This document shows positions 6,478-14,301 of a DNA stretch of 29,519 nt, in pieces. Position numbers and translations under genes: made by a program. The stretch comes from Scatomorpha sp964535405 (GTDB taxonomy: Bacteria; Bacillota; Clostridia; Oscillospirales; Oscillospiraceae): contig CAZHUG010000027.1 of assembly GCA_964535405.1 (NCBI GenBank), forward strand, positions 1 through 29,519. Reading direction: 5' to 3'. A model generated the notes under the pieces. That model made no database searches and was not told where the DNA came from. It saw only the letters and a program-made list of their open reading frames with translations. Numbering within the stretch: position 1 is the first letter of the stretch; each line of letters starts with the position of its first letter.

Positions 6478-7392
6478 ATGGAATACGTTCTAACGACAAG
6501 TGCTTTGACAAAAAGCTATAAAAGCTTCAAGGCGCTCGGCGGACTATCCATGCACGTTCCCCGTGGTGCGATCTATGGCTTTGTCGGAAAAAATGGTGCC
6601 GGAAAAACAACTCTCATTCGTTTAATCTGCGGCCTGCAGGAGCCCACATCGGGTGAATATTCTCTTTACGGAGTAAAGGACACTGCCAGGGACATAAGAA
6701 AAGCCAGACAGCGCATGGGCGCGGTTGTGGAAACGCCGTCCATTTATACCAACCTGACAGCAGAGGATAACATCAAGGAGCAGTATCGCGTGCTCGGCCT
6801 GCCCTCGTTTGAGGGTGTGCCTGAGCTTCTGGAGCTGGTCGGACTGGGAGACACCGGCAAAAAGAAGGCAAAGCACTTCTCTCTCGGCATGCGTCAGCGC
6901 CTCGGCATAGCCATCGCGCTTGCAGGCGATCCTGATTTTCTCGTGCTGGACGAGCCTGTAAACGGACTCGACCCCGAGGGCATTGTCGAGATTCGCGAAC
7001 TTATACTCAAGCTCAATCGGGAAATGCAGATCACTGTTCTGATTTCCAGCCACATTTTGGACGAGCTGGCAAGACTCGCGACTCACTACGGCTTCATCGA
7101 TCAAGGACGGATTGTGAAGGAGATAAGCGCCACCCAGCTGGAGGCCGCCTGCCGCAAATGCCTTCGCCTTACAGTCTCGGATATAAACGCGCTCAGCCGC
7201 GTGGCTCATGCGCTGGGGCTGGAATATACCATTCTGTCCGACAGTGAGGCGGATATCTTCGGCGAGGTGGGCGTGACAAATCTCACAATGGCGCTGGCGA
7301 AAGAGGGCTGCGAGGTAAAAAACATGCATAAACGTGACGAGAGCCTTGAGAGCTATTATATAAACCTGGTCGGAGGTGGCAAGCATGAATAA
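6478..7392 (+). CDS. ABC exporter ATPase (bacitracin/lantibiotic-resistance type)
   Basis: A 304-residue ATP-binding protein of the BcrA-like group. Walker A is GKNGAGKT (37-44), the signature is FSLGMRQRLGIAIAL, Walker B is FLVLDEPVNGLDPEG and the H-loop is SSHILDEL. A C-terminal extension of about 90 residues follows, as in self-resistance and lantibiotic-immunity exporters. ATG 6478 is preceded by AAAAGGAGG. The permease gene overlaps its last codons. It is flanked by a cognate regulator and kinase, which suggests induction by a cell-envelope-active compound. The actual substrate is unknown. Confidence 0.88.
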   Translation: MEYVLTTSALTKSYKSFKALGGLSMHVPRGAIYGFVGKNGAGKTTLIRLICGLQEPTSGEYSLYGVKDTARDIRKARQRMGAVVETPSIYTNLTAEDNIKEQYRVLGLPSFEGVPELLELVGLGDTGKKKAKHFSLGMRQRLGIAIALAGDPDFLVLDEPVNGLDPEGIVEIRELILKLNREMQITVLISSHILDELARLATHYGFIDQGRIVKEISATQLEAACRKCLRLTVSDINALSRVAHALGLEYTILSDSEADIFGEVGVTNLTMALAKEGCEVKNMHKRDESLESYYINLVGGGKHE

Positions 7393-8227
7393 GCTTTTAT
7401 CCGCAAACTTCGCGCGCCTTCGAAAAGACAGGCTCTTTTTGTTTGGAATTATCGCAATGTTCGCCCTTGCTGTATACTTTCGCGTAAGTCAATATATCAG
7501 CGTAACGAACTGGGGCGTAATTGTGACGCTTGACTCTTTGTTTTTTGGCTATGCCCTTTTTATCGGCTTTGCAATGGCTATATTCAGCAGTATCTTCCTC
7601 GGAACAGAATACAGTGACGGCACAATTCGCAACAAGCTGATTGTGGGTCATTCGAGAACTAACATTTATTTTGCAAATCTGATCACCAACATAGTCGCCG
7701 CCCTTCTCCTGTGCTCGGCATACCTTATTGCCTCGCTCGGCCTTGGCATACCGCTGCTCGGCTTTTTGGAGATGGAAACGGGACTGGCGCTTCAGCTGTT
7801 TTTTATGACCATCCTATTAGCTGTAGCATACAGCGCAATTTTCACTATGCTGAGTATGGTTTGCAGCAACCGGACCACTGTCGCCGTCGTGAGCATTATA
7901 CTCTCTTTTGCTCTCATAATCATCGCAACTGACGTATACTCAAAGCTCGCTGAACCCGAGTTTTATCCCGGCATCACAATTGTAAATGAACAAGGGGTGC
8001 AGGAACTGGAATCGATATCAAACCGCAGATACCTGACCGGCAACAAGCGTGAGATATATCAGTTTATATTTGATTTCATACCCTCAGGCCAGGCGATGCA
8101 GATATCAAATCCAAACATGGATATCGCTCTAATACACCCTTATATGCTGCCGCTGAGCTCCCTGATTATTTCGCTTGTGACTACCTTAATTGGGGTACTG
8201 GTATTCAGACGCAAGGATTTTAAATAA
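7385..8227 (+). CDS. ABC exporter permease subunit
   Basis: A 280-residue hydrophobic protein with about six membrane helices (ABC-2 type), encoded just after and overlapping the ATPase gene by 8 bases. A soluble insert at roughly residues 180-235 (AEPEFYPGITIVNEQ...) sits before the last helix, and the protein ends in basic RRKDFK at the membrane face. ATG 7385 is chosen because GGAGGTGG lies about 7 bases upstream; a GTG at 7376 is in frame but overlaps that site. It likely forms the membrane pore with the ATPase. Permeases of this type diverge fast, so identification rests on hydropathy and context. Confidence 0.82.
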   Translation: MNKLLSANFARLRKDRLFLFGIIAMFALAVYFRVSQYISVTNWGVIVTLDSLFFGYALFIGFAMAIFSSIFLGTEYSDGTIRNKLIVGHSRTNIYFANLITNIVAALLLCSAYLIASLGLGIPLLGFLEMETGLALQLFFMTILLAVAYSAIFTMLSMVCSNRTTVAVVSIILSFALIIIATDVYSKLAEPEFYPGITIVNEQGVQELESISNRRYLTGNKREIYQFIFDFIPSGQAMQISNPNMDIALIHPYMLPLSSLIISLVTTLIGVLVFRRKDFK

Positions 8228-8246
8228 CAAAAATCGAGGTGGTGTA

Positions 8247-9131
8247 ATGCTCTGGCTGGGCATTTTATGTATCATACTTCTAGCGGTAATTATCATACTG
8301 CTTATTAAAATTGCCCTGATTCGCAAGTCTGCCGACGAGATTCGCACAGGCTTTGCCGATAAGCTTGAGCACGACACCAACACCCTTGTTTTGCTCTCCT
8401 CCCGCGACCCCGCCATGCGTAGGCTGGCTGACAGCATAAACAAACAGCTTCGCGAGCTGCGCCGCGAGCGGCACCGCTTTCAGCAGGGCGATTTTGAGCT
8501 TAAGGACGCGGTTACGAACATTTCTCACGATTTGCGCACACCGCTCACGGCAATCTGCGGCTATCTCGATCTTATGGAGGACGAGGAGAAATCAGAAGAG
8601 CTCGAGCGCTATCTATCGGTCATAAAAAGCCGCGTGGAGGTTCTAAAACAGCTCACAGAGGAGCTTTTCAGGTATTCAGCCTTCATAAGCACATCAAAGG
8701 ACGCGTCCTTCGAGAGTGTATCACTAAACACCGCCCTGGAGGAGAGCGTTTTGGCGTATTACGCCGCCCTGAACGGCTGTGGCATTGTGCCGGAAATTTC
8801 TATGCCGGAGGGGCACATATTCCGACAGCTGAACAGAAACGCTCTGTCCCGTATCCTGGGAAATATTATCAGCAACGCGATAAAATACAGCGACGGTGAT
8901 CTGCGCATTGAGCTTCGCGACAGCGGCGAGATGATATTCACCAATCACGCCTCGAGACTTGATGAAACACAGGTCGGCAAACTCTTCGACCGCTTCTACA
9001 CCGTTGAGGCGGCAACAAAGTCAACCGGGCTGGGGCTCTCAATTGCAAGAGCATTGACCGAACAGATGAACGGCAGCATAAATGCCTTTTACAGAAACGA
9101 CTGCCTGAGCATACACCTGATGTTTAAATAA
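8247..9131 (+). CDS. Sensor histidine kinase (single N-terminal membrane helix)
   Basis: A 294-residue kinase. One hydrophobic helix (residues 2-24) is followed directly by a cytoplasmic stretch, the H-box NISHDLRTPLTAICGYLDLM with phospho-acceptor His94, an N-box in LSRILGNIISNAIKYSDG, and the G-box STGLGLSIARAL. There is no extracellular sensor domain. In such small kinases the stimulus is often sensed through the partner ABC exporter, which fits the neighbours. The start is ATG 8247 with GAGGTGGTG upstream. It is the last gene of the module, ended by the palindrome at 9132-9167. Confidence 0.88.
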   Translation: MLWLGILCIILLAVIIILLIKIALIRKSADEIRTGFADKLEHDTNTLVLLSSRDPAMRRLADSINKQLRELRRERHRFQQGDFELKDAVTNISHDLRTPLTAICGYLDLMEDEEKSEELERYLSVIKSRVEVLKQLTEELFRYSAFISTSKDASFESVSLNTALEESVLAYYAALNGCGIVPEISMPEGHIFRQLNRNALSRILGNIISNAIKYSDGDLRIELRDSGEMIFTNHASRLDETQVGKLFDRFYTVEAATKSTGLGLSIARALTEQMNGSINAFYRNDCLSIHLMFK

Positions 9132-9167
9132 AAAGCTGCGGCATGACCATGGTCATGCCGCAGCTTT
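9132..9167. terminator. Bidirectional terminator (perfect 36-bp palindrome)
   Basis: The 36 bases 9132-9167 are a perfect inverted repeat (arms begin AAAGCTGCGGCATGACC) centred on CCATGG, immediately after the kinase stop codon. It lies 11 bases beyond the stop of the convergent TIR gene and so serves both. T-runs are short (TTT), so termination strength is uncertain. Confidence 0.75.
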
Positions 9168-9177
9168 CTGATCATTT

Positions 9178-10809
9178 TCAGCCCTCAAGCACAAGCTCAA
9201 ACGCGTAGTCGCTCTTGAAGTAATCGCCCATCGTCTCATCAATGTGCAGAGTCTTTAGGTTTGTGCAGGCGGAAATCGCAGACCAGTCTGCAACGCCGCT
9301 GCAGCGGACAAGCCAGAGCTCGGAGGCCTTGAGCTTATCAATATCACCTATATCGTTGAGTCGGCAGTCATAGAGCTTCACTATTGAGAGACGCTTGCCA
9401 TCCAGCATATCAAAAACGTCGCCCTTCAGGTCGCAGTTATAAAGCTCAAGTTCAGTCAGGTAGCCGGAGATTAAAACCGGCTTGAGCTCGGCATACGTGC
9501 AGTCTGACAAGCGCAGCTTTGCCAGTGCCGGCAGGCCCTTGAGCGAGGAAAGGCTGTTCGGGTTTGCGCCGTTCATATAAAGCGTTGTGAGTGACGAGCA
9601 GGAGCCGAGGTCGCCAATTTCTGTGATTAAATTGCCGTCTGCGTACAGCTCAGTGAGTCCGGGCAGATTCCCCACACCCTTGAGCGAACTGATGCTGTTT
9701 CCTGTCACGTTCAAACCCTCAATCCCGCAGACAGGCAGGGTATCCAGAGCGGTCAGTGACTGGAAGGAAATTTCAAGTCTTGTGAGACCCACAAAATACT
9801 TGAGGTCTGAAAGATCGAACAGCTCTCCCCTTGTGACTGTCAGCTCCGTTCCAGAAGCGTCAGTCACCGTCGCCTCGCTCTCGCTCGACCGAGCGTCAAG
9901 ACCGGCAAACGCCCCGGTAAAGCTATATTGATCACCGCATATGTAAAGGCTGGTGAGTCCGCCGAGCTCCGCGACGCTGATGTCGCCCTCGGCCTTTGCG
10001 CAATAGTCCCTTGCGACCTGCTCGAATATACCGCTGCGGAACTGCGCTATCGTATCGCCCGGCAGCAGCACAATTTCCGTTTTCGCCGGGAAATATTTAT
10101 TCTCCAGCCTGTCAATGAAGCCCGTGTATTTTCCCACAAACCACAAAGCGCCGACAGCCAGCACTAAAAATGCGAGGACCGACGCAATTATCCTCGTCTT
10201 CCTTCTCTTCCGCTTCCGGCTCCTCTCACTGTCCTGGACAATTTCAGCCTCAAGCACCTCGGGCTTTGCCTGCGTTTTGACTCTGGTTTTCCCTACGGCC
10301 TCCACATGCGTCTGCCGGGCTATGTCCGCCTCTGTGCGGGAAATTGCAATCGCATCCACGTTAGTGCCGAAATCTTCCGAGCGCAGAACAGGGGCTTCGT
10401 ACAGTTTCATGTAGAAGTGTTCCTCGCTCGGGAATGTGTATTTCATCAGCGCCCATATGCCGCCGATCTGGAGCTCCATGCCCGGTGTCAGCTTGGTAGG
10501 CTCAAGGTAGATGTTTATTATTTTCTTTTTCTTCTGCACGGCGTAGTTCATCTCACGCCGGCAGTTGTCCGACTCCATATAGCCTTCCGTCACAAAGCCG
10601 ATCATCAGCGAGGCCTCCGCCAGATGCGAAGCGATGCACTCTGTCCATTCGCTGCCGACTTCAATGCCCTCATCGTACCAGATGCGGAAGCCGCGCTCGT
10701 GCATATCGGTGACGATCTCCATCACCGCCTGCCAGTCCTTGTGCGCATAGCTTATGAAAATGAACGGTTTCTCCCCCTCGTAGGGCTTGAAGTATTCCAT
10801 ATGCTTCAT
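9178..10809 (-). CDS. TIR domain - transmembrane helix - leucine-rich repeat protein
   Basis: A 543-residue protein in three parts. Residues 14-135 are a TIR domain (TIR_2 type): FIFISYAHKDW, GFRIWYDEGIEVGSEWTECI, LMIGFVTEGYMES and CRREMNYAV. Glu54 and Glu57 are candidate catalytic acids; alignment is needed. A charged linker ends in RSRKRKRRKTR. Residues 207-226 are a membrane helix, and the basic run before it predicts N-in/C-out topology. From about 330 to the end there are leucine-rich repeats (LTRLEIS, IEGLNVTGNSISSLKG, LTELYADGNLITEIG and others). This puts TIR in the cytosol and LRRs outside. TIR domains cleave NAD or act in signalling; which applies is unknown. The gene is monocistronic with a good promoter and GGAG 7 bases before ATG 10809. 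Confidence 0.88.
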   Translation of the reverse strand: MKHMEYFKPYEGEKPFIFISYAHKDWQAVMEIVTDMHERGFRIWYDEGIEVGSEWTECIASHLAEASLMIGFVTEGYMESDNCRREMNYAVQKKKKIINIYLEPTKLTPGMELQIGGIWALMKYTFPSEEHFYMKLYEAPVLRSEDFGTNVDAIAISRTEADIARQTHVEAVGKTRVKTQAKPEVLEAEIVQDSERSRKRKRRKTRIIASVLAFLVLAVGALWFVGKYTGFIDRLENKYFPAKTEIVLLPGDTIAQFRSGIFEQVARDYCAKAEGDISVAELGGLTSLYICGDQYSFTGAFAGLDARSSESEATVTDASGTELTVTRGELFDLSDLKYFVGLTRLEISFQSLTALDTLPVCGIEGLNVTGNSISSLKGVGNLPGLTELYADGNLITEIGDLGSCSSLTTLYMNGANPNSLSSLKGLPALAKLRLSDCTYAELKPVLISGYLTELELYNCDLKGDVFDMLDGKRLSIVKLYDCRLNDIGDIDKLKASELWLVRCSGVADWSAISACTNLKTLHIDETMGDYFKSDYAFELVLEG

Positions 10810-10839
10810 CCTGCCGCTCCTTACTGATTAAATGACAAT

Positions 10840-10868
10840 ATTATACCGCGCTTTCCGATATATGGCAA
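10840..10868 (-). promoter_or_regulatory. Promoter of the TIR-LRR gene
   Basis: On the minus strand: TTGCCA (10863-10868), a 17-bp spacer, TATAAT (10840-10845), about 30 bases before the start codon. It is close to consensus, suggesting steady expression. Confidence 0.8.
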
Positions 10869-10898
10869 TCGTATCCGCCGCGCTCTAACCGACTTATG

Positions 10899-10928
10899 CA
10901 AAAATCCGCCCGCCATGCGGCGGGCGGA
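10899..10928 (-). terminator. Terminator of the PepSY gene
   Basis: TCCGCCCGCC (10905-10914) and GGCGGGCGGA (10919-10928) form a 10-bp GC stem with loop ATGC. On the minus strand it is followed by TTTTT (10900-10904), 17 bases after the PepSY stop. Confidence 0.88.
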
Positions 10929-10944
10929 CTGTCCGGCTCCGGTA

Positions 10945-11250
10945 TCAGTCAAAGACCGACTCGGTTTCTACCCTCTGAACTGTGCCTGCATAGGCATCAA
11001 TATAATATTCATACTCAATCGTATCCTTGACAAAATTGACCTCGTAATATGCGTAGCCGTTTTCCTTCTCAAAATCGACGTCCATTTTCTTGACCTCGGA
11101 GGGGGCAAAGCCCGCGTCGCTGAGGGCTGCGGCCTTAGCCGCATTGCGGCCTATATAGTCGTTGTCATAAATTACAAAATACCACACCGCTGTCATCACC
11201 ACGAGAGCTATCACAAGCGCGAGTATTATCCATTTAACAGCCTTTTTCAT
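10945..11250 (-). CDS. Membrane-anchored PepSY-domain protein
   Basis: A 101-residue protein with a basic start and one hydrophobic helix (residues 6-27), then a single PepSY domain (about 33-97). It shows the family pattern: AKAAALSDAGF, an acidic stretch, YYEVNF, and YEYYIDAYAGTV. It is predicted to face outward. PepSY domains are linked to inhibition or sensing of peptidases and cell-wall processes, and often sit beside two-component systems, as here. The gene is divergent from the regulator/kinase pair at 11416-13433. The ribosome site AGGAG is just before the ATG. Its promoter was not identified with confidence. Confidence 0.85.
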   Translation of the reverse strand: MKKAVKWIILALVIALVVMTAVWYFVIYDNDYIGRNAAKAAALSDAGFAPSEVKKMDVDFEKENGYAYYEVNFVKDTIEYEYYIDAYAGTVQRVETESVFD

Positions 11251-11330
11251 ATTTTCACTCCTGTCTGTTCACTTGATAACTTCATTATCAGCGAAAAAAA
11301 TTAGAACGATATTAAATACCGAAAATTATT

Positions 11331-11378
11331 TTGCCTTTTATCTGACTGTAGGGTATTATTTTTAATGAGGCTTTAATT
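11331..11378 (+). promoter_or_regulatory. Promoter and direct repeat before the second two-component system
   Basis: TTGCCT (11331-11336), a 17-bp spacer and TATTAT (11354-11359). Just downstream, TTTAATG (11361-11367) and TTTAATT (11372-11378) are direct repeats with an 11-bp period, the spacing favoured by OmpR-family dimers. They would lie at or just past the transcription start, and also about 110 bases upstream of the divergent PepSY gene. Confidence 0.5.
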
Positions 11379-11415
11379 TTGCCACTGCATAATGACAAAC
11401 AAAGGATGTGATGTT

Positions 11416-12090
11416 GTGCGCATACTCGTCGTTGAAGATGAACGTGACCTAAACCGTATAATATGCAAGCGTCTGACTGCTGCGGGCTATACTGCTGACA
11501 ACTGCTATAACGGACTTGATGCGCTCGATTTTTTGGACAGCACTGAATATGATGCTGCTATTTTTGATGTGATGATGCCGAAGCTGGACGGCTTTTCTGC
11601 CGTGCGCCTTATGCGCGAGCGCGGCGACTCGACACCGGTGCTCTTTTTGACGGCACGCGACGCTATTGGTGATAAGGTTGAGGGATTGGATCTGGGCGCA
11701 AACGACTATCTTGTGAAGCCTTTTTCTTTTGACGAGCTTATGGCACGCATTCGTGCTATGACAAGAAAAAGCTCCGGCAATGCGACAAATGTGTTTAGCT
11801 GCGGCGACCTCACCCTGGACGCCGCGTCGCACCAGGTGACTCGCGCGGGTAAAAATATTGATCTCTCAGCAAAAGAATTTGCTGTGCTGGATCTTCTCAT
11901 CCGCAACAAGGGCTCGGTTCTCTCGCGAGAATCCATTGAAAACAATGTCTGGAACTACGACTGGGACGGCGGCACCAATGTCGTGGACGTCTATATGAGT
12001 TATCTCCGCCGCAAAATTGACGCAGACTTTGACAGCAAGCTCATACATACCATTCGCGGTGTCGGCTGGGTGCTGAGGGATAACGCATGA
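11416..12090 (+). CDS. OmpR/PhoB-family response regulator (PepSY-linked)
   Basis: A 224-residue regulator beginning MRILVVEDE. The receiver domain has Glu7-Asp8, phospho-acceptor Asp51 in AAIFDVMMPK, and YLVKPF. The C-terminal winged helix contains LSAKEFAVLDLLI, VDVYMSYLRRKI and TIRGVGWVL. I start at GTG 11416 because AAAGGA lies 9 bases upstream and the family begins at this point; an in-frame ATG at 11392 would add eight residues. It overlaps the kinase gene by 4 bases (ATGA). Possible targets are its own promoter and the divergent PepSY gene. Confidence 0.9.
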   Translation: MRILVVEDERDLNRIICKRLTAAGYTADNCYNGLDALDFLDSTEYDAAIFDVMMPKLDGFSAVRLMRERGDSTPVLFLTARDAIGDKVEGLDLGANDYLVKPFSFDELMARIRAMTRKSSGNATNVFSCGDLTLDAASHQVTRAGKNIDLSAKEFAVLDLLIRNKGSVLSRESIENNVWNYDWDGGTNVVDVYMSYLRRKIDADFDSKLIHTIRGVGWVLRDNA

Positions 12091-13433
12091 GGTTTATTTC
12101 AATCAAGGCCAGAGTGACCATTTATTTCACTCTTATGATGGTGCTGGTCGTGGCTCTGGTGCTGATCTTCATGCTCATCGTCGGTAACAACGTTCTTGAC
12201 AACAACGCTGAGGAGACTCTGCTCGACGTAGTTCACGACAATATTGACGATGTCCGGTATATTGACGGCATTTTTGACCTCGATGAGCTGAACCTCTATC
12301 GCCACAATGTTTATATTCTCGCCTACAACTCTGATTTACAGCTGATTGGCGGAGCCGGTCTGCGACATTTTGAAGGCGACGACCAATTTGAAAACGGCGT
12401 GACCCGCGAGGTCTCGATTGACAATGAAGATTATCTTGTCTACGACCTATACGTTCAGCATTCGCAGGGTGATGTCTGGCTCCGCGGTTTAACCTCAACC
12501 GAGAACAGCTCATCAGCCGTGCGAGTCATCGTAATTTTGTCTCTTATCCTGTTTCCCATACTGGTTGTGCTCACTGCTGTGGGCGGCTGGCTCATTGCCC
12601 GCCGTGCATTTAAACCAGTGCGACAGATAACCGAGACGGTGAACGCCATAACAGACGGCGCAGACCTCAGCGGGCGAATCGGGCTCAAGCGCGGCAGGGA
12701 CGAAATTCACCGGCTCGGCACCACCTTCGACAACATGCTCGACCGGCTCGAGCGCTCATTCGACGCGGAAAAGCGCTTTGCCGCCGACGCATCGCATGAG
12801 CTTAGAACCCCGACCTCCGTCATAATTGCGGAGTGCGAATTTGCCCAGCACAATGCCCACACAGTCGAGGATTATCAGGAGACAATGGAGGTTGTGGAGC
12901 GTCAGGCACGGAAAATGTCGGCTCTTATAAACCAGCTGCTCAGCATAACCCGAATGGATCAGGGAACACAGAAGGTTTCCCCCGAGCGCGCAAATTTCTC
13001 TGAGCTCACCGATATCGTCTGCGGCGAGGTCTCAATGGCAAGCGGCAAGTCCATAAACCTTGAGCGCGATATTGAAGACGGCGTTTACGCAGATATTGAC
13101 GTCGGTCTGATGGCCCGCCTCGTTCAGAATCTTGTGGAGAACGCATACAAGTATACTCAGGATGGCGGAACCGTCCGCGTCGGGCTCCACGCCGACAATG
13201 ACAGTCTCACCTTATCCGTGTCAGATAACGGCATCGGCATGAGTCGCTCGGACCTTTCACACATCTGGGAGCGGTTCTGGCAGGCGGACGTATCCCGCGG
13301 GAGCGACCAGGGCTCCGGCCTGGGCCTGTCCATGGTACGGCAAATTGCAGATTCACACGGTGGAAAGCTCGATGTTCAGAGCAAGCCCAACTCCGGCAGT
13401 ACCTTCACATTTAAAATGCGGCATAGCAACTAA
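12087..13433 (+). CDS. HAMP-domain sensor histidine kinase
   Basis: A 448-residue membrane kinase. TM1 spans 10-33, an extracellular sensor region 34-144 is rich in Asp/Glu, TM2 spans 145-170, and a HAMP linker follows (171-225). The dimerisation/phospho-acceptor helix reads FAADASHELRTPTSVI with His237. The ATPase domain has NLVENAYKYTQDGG (N-box), SDNGIGM (G1) and GSGLGLSMV (G2). It is translationally coupled to the regulator gene by the ATGA overlap. The signal is unknown. The divergent outward-facing PepSY protein is the obvious candidate modulator, by analogy with other PepSY-kinase neighbours (inferred). Confidence 0.9.
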   Translation: MRFISIKARVTIYFTLMMVLVVALVLIFMLIVGNNVLDNNAEETLLDVVHDNIDDVRYIDGIFDLDELNLYRHNVYILAYNSDLQLIGGAGLRHFEGDDQFENGVTREVSIDNEDYLVYDLYVQHSQGDVWLRGLTSTENSSSAVRVIVILSLILFPILVVLTAVGGWLIARRAFKPVRQITETVNAITDGADLSGRIGLKRGRDEIHRLGTTFDNMLDRLERSFDAEKRFAADASHELRTPTSVIIAECEFAQHNAHTVEDYQETMEVVERQARKMSALINQLLSITRMDQGTQKVSPERANFSELTDIVCGEVSMASGKSINLERDIEDGVYADIDVGLMARLVQNLVENAYKYTQDGGTVRVGLHADNDSLTLSVSDNGIGMSRSDLSHIWERFWQADVSRGSDQGSGLGLSMVRQIADSHGGKLDVQSKPNSGSTFTFKMRHSN

Positions 13434-13461
13434 AGTTTCTTTATTTGTTATAGGTTTTATA

Positions 13462-13489
13462 TTGACTTTTTGGCCAAATGGTTTATAAT
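13462..13489 (+). promoter_or_regulatory. Promoter of the SGNH hydrolase gene
   Basis: TTGACT (13462-13467), a 16-bp spacer, TATAAT (13484-13489), 29 bases before the ATG. Confidence 0.78.
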
Positions 13490-13518
13490 GCGAGTAAGAT
13501 GGAAAAAGAGGTATTAGT

Positions 13519-14205
13519 ATGAGTAAATCAATATGCGTGATCGGCGATTCTATCACCGGTGGAGTTATTTATCTCTCCGACAGTGCTAGATATGTGCGCT
13601 GTCAGGAGTCGTTTGTAAATCTTCTGGGTTCAGAGCTCAAAATAGATCTGCGCAATCATTCTAAGTTTGGCTGTACAGTCGGTTCTGCGCTGAGAAAGAT
13701 GGAGCGTTACACTGAAGATATAGCCGGCTGCCCCGATACGCTTGTCATGCTCGGCGGAAACGACTCGGATTTCAACTGGCCGCAGGTTGCAGAAACGCCG
13801 GATGTATGGCACGACTGCAATACGCCTATGGAGACCTTCAAGGCGTGTTACAACCGGGTGCTGGACAGGATCATTGAGCTTGGCAGCCGACCGGTTTTGA
13901 TTAACCTCATTCCCGTATATGGCAGGCGGTATTTTAACTGGTTCTCACGCAAGGCCGACCCAAATGCGCTCATGAAATTTTTAGGCAGCACAGAGAGTAT
14001 TGAGCACTGGAACGAGATGTATAACCTCGCGGTTATGAGCATTGCCAACATGAGGAGCCTGCCTGTTTTGGATGTCCGAAGCGCGTTTTTGTCTGCGCGA
14101 ACCTTTGACGGATTGTATTCCGAGGATGGCATACATCCAAACGCGAAGGGTCATCGCAGAATGTTTGAACACATCCTGCCTCAGGCAAAAACAGCTCTAA
14201 TATAA
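13519..14205 (+). CDS. SGNH/GDSL-family hydrolase
   Basis: A 228-residue serine esterase of the SGNH fold. Block I is CVIGDSITGG with nucleophile Ser11. Block III is LGGND (78-82). Block V is DGIHPNAKGH with Asp203 and His206. There is no signal peptide, so it should be cytoplasmic. Family members deacetylate or de-esterify sugars, lipids or thioesters; this sequence does not point to one. The ribosome site AAAGAGG precedes ATG 13519. It is a single-gene unit with its own promoter. Its natural terminator began 9 bases after the stop and has been split by the insertion element. Confidence 0.87.
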   Translation: MSKSICVIGDSITGGVIYLSDSARYVRCQESFVNLLGSELKIDLRNHSKFGCTVGSALRKMERYTEDIAGCPDTLVMLGGNDSDFNWPQVAETPDVWHDCNTPMETFKACYNRVLDRIIELGSRPVLINLIPVYGRRYFNWFSRKADPNALMKFLGSTESIEHWNEMYNLAVMSIANMRSLPVLDVRSAFLSARTFDGLYSEDGIHPNAKGHRRMFEHILPQAKTALI

Positions 14206-14214
14206 CACAAAATT

Positions 14215-14231
14215 AAAAAAGCAGGACGTAC
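14215..14231 (+). terminator. Left half of a terminator hairpin split by the IS
   Basis: AAAAAAGCAGGACGTAC, followed by the ATT duplication and then the IS. With its partner at 16879-16896 it makes a perfect 18-bp stem with a 2-base centre and a terminal T6. It lies 9 bases after the SGNH stop. With the stem separated by 2.6 kb, this half alone should no longer terminate. Confidence 0.85.
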
Positions 14232-14234
14232 ATT
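14232..14234. repeat. 3-bp target-site duplication, left copy
   Basis: ATT directly before the TG end of the IS; the same ATT follows the CA end at 16876-16878. Three base pairs is a normal duplication for IS3-family elements. A match this short has little weight alone, but the rebuilt hairpin supports it. Confidence 0.75.
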
Positions 14235-14261
14235 TGATATGCTCCCTTTAACGTAGACAGA
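14235..14261 (+). repeat. Left terminal inverted repeat of the IS
   Basis: Begins TGATATGCTCCC and ends GTAGACAGA; 19 of 27 positions match the reverse complement of 16849-16875. Similarity continues inward as an A-rich stretch (AAAAAGAAAA). Confidence 0.8.
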
Positions 14262-14294
14262 GTAAAAAGAAAAACTGTTTACGATAAAGGGGGC
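14241..14294 (+). promoter_or_regulatory. Inverted repeat covering the orfA ribosome site
   Basis: GCTCCCTTTAACG (14241-14253) pairs with CGATAAAGGGGGC (14282-14294) with few mismatches. The right arm contains the AAAGGGGG ribosome site of orfA. A transcript entering from outside would carry both arms and could hide the site; one starting inside the IS would lack the left arm. Confidence 0.45.
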
Positions 14295-14301
14295 ATTTTC
14301 A

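Noticed and set aside
14215..14232. Treating AAAAAAGCAGGACGTACA as part of the IS inverted repeats
   Set aside because: That would leave no TG/CA ends and no target duplication. Setting the ends at TGA...TCA gives both, and the outer arms then rebuild a terminator next to two stop codons.
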